DNA of 64,000 nucleotides from Pseudomonas extremorientalis (GTDB taxonomy: Bacteria; Pseudomonadota; Gammaproteobacteria; Pseudomonadales; Pseudomonadaceae). A model generated the notes under the pieces. The model was not told where the DNA came from. It did no database searches and saw only the letters and a program-made list of their open reading frames with translations. Positions 1-8,458 of this stretch are shown one piece after another (within the stretch, counting starts at the first letter, position 1; the number at the start of each line of letters is the position of its first letter). The position numbers and the translations under genes were made by a program. The stretch covers positions 62,001 through 126,000 of the forward strand of contig NZ_MDGK01000055.1 in assembly GCF_001870465.1 (NCBI RefSeq). The letters are read 5' to 3'.

Positions 1-30
1 CCGTTGGGGCTGGACAAAAACGGCGGGCAG

Positions 31-75
31 GAAAAAAGAAAAGCAGACAGCCAAGCATCGCCCACCGTGATGCTG
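31..75 (-). terminator. Candidate expression-platform hairpin of the cobalamin riboswitch
   Basis: Read on the minus strand, the riboswitch aptamer is followed by a stem formed by CAGCATC and a downstream CGATGC/GCTG, and then by a pyrimidine-rich run containing CTTTTCTTTTTTC. This arrangement fits a transcription terminator that could form when the vitamin is bound. The pairing was done by eye, and the controlled gene is outside the window, so a translational mechanism is not excluded. Confidence 0.4.
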
Positions 76-83
76 TTGGATGT

Positions 84-303
84 TGCAGGCCGGTCTCCGG
101 GCTCATGAGTGGCGTGCTGGCTGAAGGCAGGCCAACGCTGCGCCTTCCCATATCGCAGGCGATACAGTGGCAAAAGGCAGCGTCTTGACTCATTTACCGT
201 TGCGGGGGCAGCGCCGGAATCGCGGCGGCACTGTGTAGAAGTGCGCTCACTCACCGGCTTCCCTGTTTCACTCTGTCGACCCGTGGGTCACAGAGCACCT
301 GAA
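84..303 (-). ncRNA. Cobalamin (adenosylcobalamin) riboswitch
   Basis: On the minus strand the segment has the conserved blocks of the cobalamin aptamer in order: a GGTGC start near 303, an ACAGGGAA-GCCGGTG block, the hallmark GCTGCCCCCGCAACGGTAA block around 193-212, and the 3' B12-box GCCCGGAGACCGGCCTGC near 86-103. The family senses coenzyme B12 and represses cobalamin uptake or synthesis genes. The regulated gene must lie left of base 1. By analogy with other pseudomonads, where cobO-type genes and a vitamin B12 TonB receptor sit beside this NlpC/hda block, it is probably a cobalamin gene; that part is inference. Confidence 0.93.
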
Positions 304-374
304 ACAAGCAGCGAAGGGTAGTAGGTTGGGGGTGGAGCGTCAATTAAAGCAACTTGAAGTCGACACAAAACAAC

Positions 375-463
375 TGTGGGAGGGGGCTTGCCCCCGATGG
401 CGGTGGATCAGCCCAGTTATCTTTAGCTGACACACCGCTATCGGGGGCAAGCCCCCTCCCACA
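375..463. repeat. REP doublet (REPIN), GGGGGCTTGCCCCC type
   Basis: Two inverted copies of TGTGGGAGGGGGCTTGCCCC, followed by CGATRGCGGT, face each other around a short spacer. The whole unit can fold into one long hairpin. Related doublets occur at 7906, 27632, 34576 and 62883. No RAYT transposase gene is present in the window. Confidence 0.9.
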
Positions 464-482
464 TTTCGATTCGAGTCTGGCG

Positions 483-1022
483 CTAAGGATTGCGTGCCAG
501 GTTGCCCGGCAACACGCGCTTGGCGCTCAAATAGGCATTCTGCCAATAGGCCTTGGACAACGTGTCCAGCTTCACCGTACCGCCGGTTTGTGGCGCATGC
601 ACAAAGCGCCCTTCACCCACGTAGATTCCGGCGTGGCTGACCTGGGAACCGCCACCGGTGGCGAAGAACAGCAGGTCGCCGGTCTGCAGGTTCTGCTCGC
701 TGACGTCCTGCGCGCGCATTACGATCAACTCGCGGGTGGTACGCGGCAGGGAAATCCCGGCGGCATCGCGGAAGACAAACCCGATCAGGCCGCTGCAATC
801 AAACCCGGAGTCCGGCGTGTTGCCGCCCCAACGGTAAGGCGTGCCGACAAGGCCCAGCGCGCGGAAGAGTACGTCTTCAGCTGCGGGCGAGAAATTCTGG
901 GTGGAATAGTTGAACACCGGCTTGGGCTTCACCGCTACGGGAGCGGGCGGCGGTGTGCGGCTTGCGCAGGCGCTGAGCAGCGCGGCGCAAACAATGAGAA
1001 TCAGGCGGGCCGAGGTCGACAT
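483..1022 (-). CDS. NlpC/P60 family cell-wall lipoprotein (copy 2)
   Basis: A 179-residue peptidoglycan endopeptidase of the NlpC/P60 family, expected to cut D-Glu/meso-DAP peptide bonds from the periplasmic face of a membrane. A short hydrophobic signal ends in the lipobox LLSAC, so Cys19 is the likely lipidation site. The catalytic triad is visible: Cys76 in FDCSG, His130 in VSHAGIY and His142 in FVHAP. It lies downstream of, and in the same orientation as, a second NlpC/P60 gene at 1167-1802, so the pair looks like a tandem duplication and probable operon. It is read toward the cobalamin riboswitch with a REP doublet between them. The substrate cannot be told from the sequence. Confidence 0.9.
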   Translation of the reverse strand: MSTSARLILIVCAALLSACASRTPPPAPVAVKPKPVFNYSTQNFSPAAEDVLFRALGLVGTPYRWGGNTPDSGFDCSGLIGFVFRDAAGISLPRTTRELIVMRAQDVSEQNLQTGDLLFFATGGGSQVSHAGIYVGEGRFVHAPQTGGTVKLDTLSKAYWQNAYLSAKRVLPGNLARNP

Positions 1023-1166
1023 GTGCAGAACAATCCTGGTCTGGATGCGGCTTTCGCTGCCGAACGCTGAAAACCAGAACGCGCAAGCAAAGCTCGCGCG
1101 AACGGATTACAACAATGTCCAGGGATTCTAGCGCTTACACGTCAAACTTCAAGTATCACTTTAAGT

Positions 1167-1802
1167 TTACTTGCTAGCGGTAACCGTCGTCGGGGCCATG
1201 GCGAGTGCGCGCTTGGCTTCGATGAAGGTTTTGCTCCAGTAGCTGTCACCCAGGTTATCGACCCGGACACCGCCACTGCGACGGCTGCTGGAGTGGATAA
1301 ACTGGTTATCGCCCAGGTAGATACCGGCGTGGCTCACACGACCACGGCCTGCCGTACTGAAGAAAAGCAGATCACCAGGCTTGAGGTTGTTGCGTGCGAC
1401 CAACGGTGCATTCACGTTGATCATTTCGCGGGTGGAGCGCGGCAGATTCATGCCGGCCTCTTCACGAAACAGGTAGCCGATGAAACCGCTGCAGTCGAAA
1501 CCGGCTTCAGAGGTACCACCGAAACGGTAACGGGTACCGATCAGGGACATGCCGCGTTCGAGGATGCTGTCGGCCAGGACTGGAAGCTGATAAGGCTTGT
1601 TGCCGGCGAAGTCGGCCAGTTCCTTTTCCGTTGCGACTTCTTCCTCATAAACAGAGGCAGATTGTGCAGCAACGAATTTTGCCTGATTTTGAACCTGTGG
1701 TTTCTGCTGATCTGCCACCTGCTGAGGGTGGGAGGCGCAACCAAACAACAGGGTAACGAGTGCGAGGGGCACGAGGGGTGCGAAGCGATTTAGCATGGGC
1801 AC
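1167..1802 (-). CDS. NlpC/P60 family cell-wall lipoprotein (copy 1)
   Basis: A 211-residue NlpC/P60 peptidase, a paralogue of the gene just downstream. The signal sequence ends LLFGC with probable lipidated Cys22; Phe at -2 is a mild departure from the usual lipobox. A Gln-rich linker of about 30 residues precedes the peptidase domain, where Cys104 (FDCSG), His158 (VSHAGIYLG) and His170 (FIHSS) form the expected triad. Two ATGs are possible, at 1802 and 1796; neither has a strong ribosome site, and the choice does not alter the signal peptide. A 144-base gap separates it from copy 2. Confidence 0.9.
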   Translation of the reverse strand: MPMLNRFAPLVPLALVTLLFGCASHPQQVADQQKPQVQNQAKFVAAQSASVYEEEVATEKELADFAGNKPYQLPVLADSILERGMSLIGTRYRFGGTSEAGFDCSGFIGYLFREEAGMNLPRSTREMINVNAPLVARNNLKPGDLLFFSTAGRGRVSHAGIYLGDNQFIHSSSRRSGGVRVDNLGDSYWSKTFIEAKRALAMAPTTVTASK

Positions 1803-2005
1803 GACCGTGGCTGATATGTAAAGAAGTCGAGACTATGCCTTCTATCACATCGATTTGCAAATTCAATCGTGCTCTATGTGACTTCCCGATTGGACTATGA
1901 CATCTAAGCCGTAATTCCATTTATCGGTTCGAATGCGAAGCCCAGCCGGCAGAAACGCAGGTTTTCTGGCGCCCGTAAAATGGCGAACCACGCAAATTCA
2001 ATGAG

Positions 2006-2710
2006 TTACCAGCCCAACGTTTCCTTGAGAAAAGGGATCGTCAATTTTCTTTGCGCCTGCAAGGACGCCTGATCGAGCTGCTCGAGCAAATCGAACAGCG
2101 CACTCATGCTGCGGGTGCCTCGAGTAAGGATAAAGTGCCCGACTTCGTCGGTGAGGTGCAGGCCGCGACGGGAGGCCCGCAATTGCAGGGCACGCAATTT
2201 GTCTTCGTCGGACAGCGGGCGCATCTGGAAGATCAGCGCCAGGGTCATGCGCGACTTGAGGTCGGCCAGCTTGATCGGCAACTCGCGTGGCGAAGTCGAC
2301 GCGGCAATCAGCAGGCGCCGACCGCTGTCACGCAAGCGATTGAACAGGTGAAACAGCGCTTCTTCCCAATCCGCCTTGCCGGCGATCGCCTGCAAGTCAT
2401 CCAGGCACACCAGTTCGTATTGCTCAAGGTGATCGAAGATGCCGATACCGCGATCCATCAACTCGGCCAACGGCAGGTACACCGCCGGTTCGCCCATCTG
2501 CTCGAACCGCAGGCACGCAGCCTGCAACAGGTGGGTACGCCCTACGCCGTGCTTGCCCCACAGATAGATCAGGCTTTCAGTCCACCCGGCGTCGGCTTCG
2601 CAGAGCCGCTCGACATAGCCGAGTGCAGCGGCATTGGCGCCTGGGTAGTAGTTGATGAAGGTGGCGTCGTCACGCAGACGCACACCCAAGGGCAGCTGAA
2701 TCGGTTTCAT
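2006..2710 (-). CDS. hda: DnaA regulatory inactivator Hda
   Basis: A 234-residue AAA+ protein homologous to the ATPase core of DnaA. Hda works with the DNA-loaded beta clamp to stimulate ATP hydrolysis on DnaA and so limits re-initiation at oriC. The N-terminus carries a clamp-binding motif, QLPLGV at residues 5-10. A Walker A-like GKHGVGRTH is at 52-60 and a Walker B-like LVCLDD at 100-105, followed by a sensor-type IAAST. The length and the position next to perM-DUF2066-purM match other pseudomonads. The 5' region 2711-2913 carries its promoter and the terminator of the upstream transporter. Confidence 0.95.
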   Translation of the reverse strand: MKPIQLPLGVRLRDDATFINYYPGANAAALGYVERLCEADAGWTESLIYLWGKHGVGRTHLLQAACLRFEQMGEPAVYLPLAELMDRGIGIFDHLEQYELVCLDDLQAIAGKADWEEALFHLFNRLRDSGRRLLIAASTSPRELPIKLADLKSRMTLALIFQMRPLSDEDKLRALQLRASRRGLHLTDEVGHFILTRGTRSMSALFDLLEQLDQASLQAQRKLTIPFLKETLGW

Positions 2711-2872
2711 GCTGACTGAACGGCTCCGAACGAACCGTTAGTGGCCTCTGTGTAAAGTTTGCAAAGTTTATACCCGTGACGCCGGGCGCACAATGCAACA
2801 GACCCCAAGCAAAATCAAAGGTTTGCGTTAACTTGTTGGATTTATGCAGATTGTTTGACGGACCGCCCCCAG

Positions 2873-2904
2873 AAAAGACAAACCCGGCCTTGGCCGGGTT
2901 TGTG
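2873..2904 (-). terminator. Rho-independent terminator after the AI-2E/PerM gene
   Basis: On the minus strand ACAAACCCGGCC pairs with GGCCGGGTTTGT across a two-base loop and is followed by CTTTT. It sits about 10 bases after the stop codon at 2914. Confidence 0.85.
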
Positions 2905-2913
2905 AAGATAGAG

Positions 2914-3987
2914 TTACAGGTCGGGATCTTCAACCCCCGTATAAGCATCCGAATCCTTGTACAGATCGTGCACATGGCGCACCAGCACCATGATCACTGC
3001 AGCCACCGGCAACGCCAGCAGGATGCCCGTGAAGCCAAACAACTCACCACCCGCCAGAATCGCAAAGATCACCGCCACCGGATGCAGACCAATCCGATCC
3101 CCGACCAACAACGGCGTGAGCACCATGCCTTCCAACGCCTGGCCGACCATGAAGACGGCCACGATCCCCAGCATCGGGTACAAGTCCCCGCCAAACTGGA
3201 ACAAGCCCGCGACCAGCGCCGCGCCGATCCCAATCACAAACCCCATATAAGGCACGATTGCGGCAAGGCCGGCGATCAGGCCGATCAACAGACCCAGCTC
3301 CAGGCCGATAGCCATCAAGCCGGCCGCGTAGATGATCCCCAGGGCCAGCATCACCAGCAACTGCCCGCGCACGAAGGCGCCGAGCACCTCATGGCATTCC
3401 TCAGCCAGCGAAACAATGCGCTCCTCACGGTTGCGCGGCAGCAGGCTGCGGATCTTGGCCATCATGATGTCCCAGTCGCGCAGCAGGTAGAACGCCACCA
3501 CCGGGATCAGCACCAGGTTGGTCAGCCAGCCGATCAACGCCAGGCTGGACGCCGTCGCCTGGCTGAGGATGACCCCGACAATATCGGTGGTCTGGCCCAT
3601 ATGTTCGCTGATGGCCGCCTTGACCTTGTCGAACTTCCAGAAACCATCCGCCAACCCCAACTTGGCCTGGGCCCACGGCATCGCCGTGTGCTGCAGCCAA
3701 TCGAGCATCTGCGGCGCCAGCTCATACAAGCGGAACAACTGCTTGGCCAGCATCGGCACCAGCACCAGCACCAACGCCGTGATGATCAAGGTAAACAGGG
3801 CGAACACCGTCACCACGCCCCAGGTCCGCGACAACCCGGCTTTTTCCAGGCGATCCACCACCGGATCGAACAGGTAAGCCAGCAGCAACGCGACCAGGAA
3901 TGGCGTCAGGATCGAATGCAGCAGGAACACAAAAACGCACAGCAGGACAAACCCGCCAAGCCACACCCAACGACGCGTATCCGCCAT
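2914..3987 (-). CDS. AI-2E family (PerM-type) membrane transporter
   Basis: A multi-spanning inner-membrane protein of the AI-2E/PerM family. Members of the family have been linked to autoinducer-2 export and Na+/H+ exchange, but the substrate of this one cannot be inferred. Hydrophobic segments run throughout: a pair near the N-terminus, a long periplasmic or cytoplasmic loop around residues 60-140, then a cluster of helices in the C-terminal half with the family's Gly-rich PYMGFVIGIGAALVAG and ALEGMVLTPLLVGDRIGLHPV stretches. I place the start at 3987 (MADTRRW) because GGAG lies 6 bases upstream. The in-frame ATG at 3999 has no ribosome site. Confidence 0.85.
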   Translation of the reverse strand: MADTRRWVWLGGFVLLCVFVFLLHSILTPFLVALLLAYLFDPVVDRLEKAGLSRTWGVVTVFALFTLIITALVLVLVPMLAKQLFRLYELAPQMLDWLQHTAMPWAQAKLGLADGFWKFDKVKAAISEHMGQTTDIVGVILSQATASSLALIGWLTNLVLIPVVAFYLLRDWDIMMAKIRSLLPRNREERIVSLAEECHEVLGAFVRGQLLVMLALGIIYAAGLMAIGLELGLLIGLIAGLAAIVPYMGFVIGIGAALVAGLFQFGGDLYPMLGIVAVFMVGQALEGMVLTPLLVGDRIGLHPVAVIFAILAGGELFGFTGILLALPVAAVIMVLVRHVHDLYKDSDAYTGVEDPDL

Positions 3988-4019
3988 AAACCACTCCATC
4001 TATATAAAGAAGAAAACTG

Positions 4020-5060
4020 CTACCAGCGAAAACGCAGCTGCGCCTGAGGTTCTGGTGCAGCAGCCGGCTGCGCACCCTCCGCCACCGGTTGCGGGACCGG
4101 TGCCTCACCCGCAGGAATCTCCTGCAACTTGGCCAGGCTCAACTGGGTACGCAACTGATCGGCACTGCCATTGACGCGGTATACGATGCGATTGCCATCC
4201 ACTAACTGCGGCTGGCCACCGAAAGGCTCCAGCAGGTGACCCAGCGCGGCATAACGCTCAAGGGTCATGCCCTGCACTTCCAGCAATTGTTCGGTGCTCA
4301 CGCCGGGTTTGACCGCAAAGCGTGGCGCGAGCTTTTGGCTGACCGCCAGCATCACCGCGTCGGCTACAGCGCCGGTGTCGGCCCCTTGCGCGGTGCCCTG
4401 CTCGCTCTTGTCGCCCAGCCACAGGCGCCATTTGGCTTGCCATTGGTTGCCTTCCTGACGCGCATGCACGGCCAGCAAAGCGTCGGCGCCGTAACGTTCG
4501 GAAGCGGCGCGCAACGGTGTGGCGTCAGCACTTTCCAGGTTCGGTGCGGTGGCGACCACCTGCTCATCCAGGTCGCCCAGCGGCAGGCGCAGCGGCAAGC
4601 CACGGTGTTGCGCGGCACGGCGCAGCGCCTGGGCGACGGTCTGGCCATCACCCACCAGGCTGCTGCCTTCGGTGGAGTCGTTCAGCCACCAGCCAAGGAT
4701 CGACGGCCGATTGCTGCCCCAGATCGACAGACCCGCTTCACGCAGCACGCGATCGGTGCTCACCGGGTCGAAATCCACTTGCAGGCTTTCCGGCGGGCCG
4801 GCGTCGTAGCCGTACTGGCTGATGATTTGTTGCGGATCCTTGCGAACGGCCGCCAGACCGGGCCCCTCGGCGGCCTTGGCGTCGCCGGTCAGGCGGATCA
4901 CCAGGGTCTGCACGGCGCGCTGGGTCGCCTGTTCACGCTCTTGCGGCGACTGACTGCTGACGGGTTCGAGTACTTGATAAAGGCCATTGAGGGTTTCGGC
5001 ATGACTCGCCAGGCTGACCAACGACAAGCAGCCCACAAAGAAGAATTTACACAGACGCAT
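4020..5060 (-). CDS. DUF2066 domain-containing exported protein
   Basis: A 346-residue protein of unknown function carrying the DUF2066 family pattern. The start at 5060 gives a clean signal peptide (MRLCKFFFVGCLSLVSLASHA, cleavage after AHA), whereas the longer reading from 5150 would bury it. The body has the family's RAVQTLVIRLTGD and GLSIWGSNRPSILGWW stretches. The C-terminus is rich in Pro and Ala. It lies 32 bases upstream of the PerM-type gene in the same direction and is divergent from purM, the same order as in P. aeruginosa. It is probably periplasmic; I cannot assign a role. Confidence 0.85.
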   Translation of the reverse strand: MRLCKFFFVGCLSLVSLASHAETLNGLYQVLEPVSSQSPQEREQATQRAVQTLVIRLTGDAKAAEGPGLAAVRKDPQQIISQYGYDAGPPESLQVDFDPVSTDRVLREAGLSIWGSNRPSILGWWLNDSTEGSSLVGDGQTVAQALRRAAQHRGLPLRLPLGDLDEQVVATAPNLESADATPLRAASERYGADALLAVHARQEGNQWQAKWRLWLGDKSEQGTAQGADTGAVADAVMLAVSQKLAPRFAVKPGVSTEQLLEVQGMTLERYAALGHLLEPFGGQPQLVDGNRIVYRVNGSADQLRTQLSLAKLQEIPAGEAPVPQPVAEGAQPAAAPEPQAQLRFRW

Positions 5061-5402
5061 GGAAGATTCCCGAACGACAAATTTAGCGGCTGGAACAGAC
5101 CGCGTGAACTCGGTTTGCCAAGGCTGTGACCACGGCGACCGATAAAACATTCACAGGGTCTTGGTAAGTTTTCGTACTGTCACAACGCTAGCGCAGTAAA
5201 GGCTATACCTTAATACGCACCAAAGCAGACCCGATTAGCATTTTTTTAACGCCATATGCCCCTGCCCGTCGGCCCGAGGATGGCCGCTGCCCCTCAAGCC
5301 TGATAAAATCGCGCGCCTTCGCAGACCGTCAACGGCGTGGCCTTTATAAAAGCCCCCGCCCGCTCGGTCGTTACCCAGAAATCCCCCCTAAAGGCCTGGA
5401 TC
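5061..5402. promoter_or_regulatory. Divergent intergenic region between the DUF2066 gene and purM
   Basis: The 342 bases hold no plausible gene. Two AT-richer stretches, around 5196-5250 and GATAAAAT near 5301, are the likely promoter regions for the leftward and rightward genes. I could not recognise a purine-type operator or a riboswitch. Confidence 0.4.
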
Positions 5403-6461
5403 ATGAGCAAGCAACCCTCCCTGAGCTACAAGGACGCCGGTGTAGACATCGACGCCGGTGAAGCATTGGTCGAACGCATCAAGAGCGTCGCCAAGCGCAC
5501 TGCGCGCCCTGAAGTCATGGGCGGCCTGGGCGGTTTTGGCGCCCTCTGCGAGATCCCGGCCGGCTACAAGCAGCCTGTACTGGTGTCCGGCACCGACGGC
5601 GTGGGCACCAAGCTGCGCCTGGCGCTGAACCTGAACAAGCACGACACCATCGGCATCGACCTGGTCGCCATGTGCGTCAATGACCTGGTGGTGTGCGGCG
5701 CCGAGCCGTTGTTCTTCCTCGACTACTACGCCACCGGCAAGCTGAACGTGGACACCGCGGCCCAAGTGGTCACCGGCATCGGCGCCGGCTGCGAACTGTC
5801 GGGTTGCTCCCTGGTCGGCGGCGAAACCGCTGAAATGCCAGGCATGTACGAAGGTGAAGACTACGACCTGGCCGGCTTCTGCGTCGGCGTCGTGGAAAAA
5901 GCCGAGATCATCGACGGCTCCAAGGTTGCCGCCGGCGATGCCCTGCTCGCCCTTCCATCCTCCGGCCCGCACTCCAACGGTTACTCGCTGATCCGCAAGA
6001 TCATCGAAGTGTCCGGCGCCGAGATCGAGAACACCCAGCTCGACGGCAAGCCGCTGACGGACCTGCTGATGGCCCCGACCCGCATCTACGTCAAGCCGTT
6101 GCTCAAGCTGATCAAGGACACTGGCGCCGTCAAGGCCATGGCCCACATCACCGGCGGTGGCCTGCTGGACAACATCCCGCGCGTGCTGCCAAAAGGCGCC
6201 CAGGCCATCGTTGACGTGGCCAGCTGGCAGCGTCCGGCAGTATTCGACTGGCTGCAAGAGAAAGGCAACGTCGACGAAACCGAGATGCACCGCGTGCTGA
6301 ACTGCGGCGTCGGCATGGTCATCTGCGTGGCTCAGGAGCACGTTGAAACCGCACTGAACGTACTGCGCGAAGCCGGCGAGCAGCCTTGGGTCATCGGCCA
6401 GATCGCCACCGCTGCCGAAGGCGCGGCTCAGGTTGAGCTGAAGAACCTCAAGGCTCATTAA
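5403..6461 (+). CDS. purM: Phosphoribosylformylglycinamidine cyclo-ligase
   Basis: A 352-residue AIR synthetase catalysing the ATP-dependent ring closure of FGAM to aminoimidazole ribotide, step five of de novo purine synthesis in the cytoplasm. Family signatures include SYKDAGVDIDAG near the start, GTDGVGTKLRLA, GGETAEMPGMY, SSGPHSNGYSL and AHITGGGLLDNIPRVLP. The start at 5403 follows AAAGG and gives the normal length; the ORF open from 5337 adds 22 residues that do not look conserved. Its stop codon overlaps the purN start by one base (TAATG), which suggests translational coupling. Confidence 0.97.
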   Translation: MSKQPSLSYKDAGVDIDAGEALVERIKSVAKRTARPEVMGGLGGFGALCEIPAGYKQPVLVSGTDGVGTKLRLALNLNKHDTIGIDLVAMCVNDLVVCGAEPLFFLDYYATGKLNVDTAAQVVTGIGAGCELSGCSLVGGETAEMPGMYEGEDYDLAGFCVGVVEKAEIIDGSKVAAGDALLALPSSGPHSNGYSLIRKIIEVSGAEIENTQLDGKPLTDLLMAPTRIYVKPLLKLIKDTGAVKAMAHITGGGLLDNIPRVLPKGAQAIVDVASWQRPAVFDWLQEKGNVDETEMHRVLNCGVGMVICVAQEHVETALNVLREAGEQPWVIGQIATAAEGAAQVELKNLKAH

Positions 6462-7111
6462 TGTCTCAGACCTGTGATGTCGTGGTGCTGCTCTCCGGCA
6501 CCGGCAGTAACTTGCAGGCCCTGATCGACAGCACGCGCACCGGCGACAACCCGGTGCGCATTGCTGCGGTGATCTCCAACCGCAGCGACGCCTACGGCCT
6601 GCAACGCGCCAGGGACGCGGGTATCGACACCCGCTCGCTGGATCACAAGGCGTTCGACGGTCGCGAGGCCTTCGACCGCGCCTTGATCGAACTGATCGAC
6701 GCCTTCAACCCCAAGCTCGTAGTACTCGCCGGCTTCATGCGCATCCTCAGCGCTGACTTCGTGCGGCATTACGCCGGGCGCCTATTGAATATCCACCCTT
6801 CCCTGCTGCCCAAGTACAAAGGCATGCACACACACCAGCGTGCGCTCGAGGCCGGCGACAGCGAGCATGGCTGCAGCGTGCACTTTGTCACCGAGGAACT
6901 CGATGGCGGGCCTCTGGTCGTACAGGCAGTGGTTCCGGTAGAGTCTGACGACTCGGCGCAGACGCTTGCGCAACGGGTTCACGCCCAGGAACACAGGATT
7001 TACCCGCTGGCCGTTCGCTGGTTTGCCGAGGGGCGGTTGATTCTTGGTGACCAGGGTGCATTATTGGACGGTCAGTTACTCGCGGCCAGCGGCCACTTGA
7101 TTCGAACCTAG
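6461..7111 (+). CDS. purN: Phosphoribosylglycinamide formyltransferase 1
   Basis: A 216-residue GAR transformylase that uses 10-formyl-tetrahydrofolate to make formyl-GAR, step three of purine synthesis. The fold's VVLLSGTGSNLQALID phosphate-binding start, the catalytic block LLNIHPSLLPKYKGMHTHQRALEAGD with the Asn/His pair, and the conserved GCSVHFVTEELDGGPLVVQ with its Asp are all present. It overlaps purM by one base and is followed after 8 bases by a DUF3108 gene, so the three genes very likely form one transcript. Confidence 0.97.
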   Translation: MSQTCDVVVLLSGTGSNLQALIDSTRTGDNPVRIAAVISNRSDAYGLQRARDAGIDTRSLDHKAFDGREAFDRALIELIDAFNPKLVVLAGFMRILSADFVRHYAGRLLNIHPSLLPKYKGMHTHQRALEAGDSEHGCSVHFVTEELDGGPLVVQAVVPVESDDSAQTLAQRVHAQEHRIYPLAVRWFAEGRLILGDQGALLDGQLLAASGHLIRT

Positions 7112-7119
7112 GAGATTTT

Positions 7120-7833
7120 ATGCGTCGCGCCTTGCTCTTCGCTTTTGCGCTGTTCGCCTTGCCAGCCGTGCAAGCAGCAGACCTTCACCCCTTCTCCGTC
7201 AGCTACACCGCCGACTGGAAACAGTTGCCCATGAGTGGTTCGGCCGAACGCAGCCTGGCCAAGAACGGCGACGGCTCCTGGACCTTGAATTTCAAGGCTT
7301 CCATGATGATCGCCAGCCTCACCGAAACCAGCGTGATCCTGTTTGACAAGGACACCCTGCAACCGAAGAGCTACACCTTCGAACGCGGCGGCCTGGGCAA
7401 GGCGAAGAAAATCAATCTGGACTTCGACCAGACCGCCAAGAAAGTCACCGGTTTTGAAAACAAAGACCCGGTCAACGTGCCCCTGCAAAGCGGCATGCTC
7501 GACAAGTCGACTTACCAGTTGGCCTTGCAACGCGATGTGGCCGCCGGCAAGAAAAGCATGAGCTACAACGTGGTCGAAGGCACCGACGTCGACACCTACG
7601 ACTTCCGCGTGATCGGCCCGGAAAAAGTCCAGACCAAGGTCGGCTCCATCGACGCCATCAAGGTCGAGCGCGTGCGTGACCCGACGCAAAGCAAGCGCAT
7701 CACCCAGATGTGGTTCGCCAAGGACCAGGGCGGTATTCTGGTTGCCCTGCGCCAGGTAGAAACCGATGGCAAGGAATACAACATCATGCTGCAGGACGGC
7801 ACTGTTGACGGTAAGGCTGTCAAAGGTAGCTGA
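7120..7833 (+). CDS. DUF3108 domain-containing periplasmic protein
   Basis: A 237-residue exported protein with a signal peptide (MRRALLFAFALFALPAVQA) and AGGAGA upstream of the ATG. The mature part shows the DUF3108 pattern: FSVSYTADWKQLPMSG, a GSWTLNF strand, then VIGPEKVQTKVGSIDAIKVERVR and MWFAKDQGGILVALRQVE. It is predicted to be beta-rich, and its function is unknown. The conserved position behind purMN and a strong terminator just downstream make it the last gene of the purMN transcript. Confidence 0.88.
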   Translation: MRRALLFAFALFALPAVQAADLHPFSVSYTADWKQLPMSGSAERSLAKNGDGSWTLNFKASMMIASLTETSVILFDKDTLQPKSYTFERGGLGKAKKINLDFDQTAKKVTGFENKDPVNVPLQSGMLDKSTYQLALQRDVAAGKKSMSYNVVEGTDVDTYDFRVIGPEKVQTKVGSIDAIKVERVRDPTQSKRITQMWFAKDQGGILVALRQVETDGKEYNIMLQDGTVDGKAVKGS

Positions 7834-7851
7834 TCGGTAGCTGGAACAACG

Positions 7852-7877
7852 AGCCTCGCGAATGCGGGGCTTTTTTT
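7852..7877 (+). terminator. Rho-independent terminator of the purM-purN-DUF3108 transcript
   Basis: AGCCTCGC pairs with GCGGGGCT across a GAAT loop (one G-T pair) and is followed by a run of seven Ts. It begins 18 bases after the stop codon. Confidence 0.92.
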
Positions 7878-7905
7878 CGCCTATGGATTTGGTGTTCAAA
7901 CCTCT

Positions 7906-7989
7906 ACCGCTATCGGGGGCAAGCCCCCTCCCACACTTGGTTGTGTTCACCGATCAAAATGTGGGAGGGGGCTTGCCCCCGATAGCGAT
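7906..7989. repeat. REP doublet, outward-facing arrangement
   Basis: Two REP copies with the same core as at 375 are inverted with respect to each other, but here the GTGGGAG ends face inward (ACCGCTATCGGGGGC first, then GATAGCG last). The spacer is about 24 bases. This is the opposite polarity to the other doublets in the window. Confidence 0.85.
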
Positions 7990-8213
7990 AGCCGGGCCAA
8001 CAAAGGGTTCAATGCCTGACTTGAACATGAAACTTTCGTCATAAAACTCAGCACCCTGCGGCGTAATGTCGCGGTTTACGCGGCCTGCAGCACTGTTGCG
8101 TTTGCTGCAATGATTTGTTGCGCGAAAAGTCGGTTTACTTAGCAAGCTAACAAAACATATAACAAAGGCCTGCGACGACTTGCCGCAGATCCACCAGAGA
8201 TTGGAGCAAGCAG
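7990..8213. promoter_or_regulatory. Leader region of the 62-residue gene
   Basis: There is no gene here. The stretch turns AT-rich at 8130-8165 (GCTAACAAAACATATAAC), a likely promoter for the small gene at 8214. No operator was recognised. Confidence 0.35.
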
Positions 8214-8402
8214 ATGACTGTAAAAGTAACTGAACGCGACGACGAACATATGTCCCACGAAGCACTGGGCCATGGGATTCACATCTGGGATGTACACCAG
8301 CAAGACCTGTTGGTCGGCATGTTTCACAACGAGAGCGACGCTCATAATTATAAGAACGAGCTCGAAGCCCTTGAGATGAGACGCCAGACACAAAGCTCCT
8401 GA
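8214..8402 (+). CDS. Small conserved hypothetical protein, 62 residues
   Basis: A short acidic and His-rich protein (MTVKVTERDDEHMSHEALGH at the start) with no signal peptide or membrane segment. A good ribosome site, TTGGAGCAAGCAG, precedes the ATG. It resembles small proteins I have seen annotated as hypothetical in fluorescent pseudomonads. It is followed by two strong hairpins, the second a typical terminator. The histidines HMSHEALGHGIHIWDVHQQ could bind metal, but this is speculation. The neighbouring siderophore cassette has its own promoter, so the two are probably independent. Confidence 0.7.
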   Translation: MTVKVTERDDEHMSHEALGHGIHIWDVHQQDLLVGMFHNESDAHNYKNELEALEMRRQTQSS

Positions 8403-8416
8403 ACACCTGAAATCTC

Positions 8417-8450
8417 GTAGGCCCCAGCCCCACGCAGCTGGAGGGCCTAC
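8417..8450 (+). other. Imperfect RNA hairpin upstream of a terminator
   Basis: GTAGGCCC pairs with GGGCCTAC, with a further CAGC/GCTG pairing inside, directly before the terminator at 8459. It may stabilise the 3' end of the transcript or be part of a small RNA. Confidence 0.5.
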
Positions 8451-8458
8451 CCCCGACG

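Noticed and set aside
109..321. Open reading frame of 70 codons on the plus strand at the left edge
   Set aside because: It lies wholly across the cobalamin riboswitch read on the other strand and has no ribosome site.
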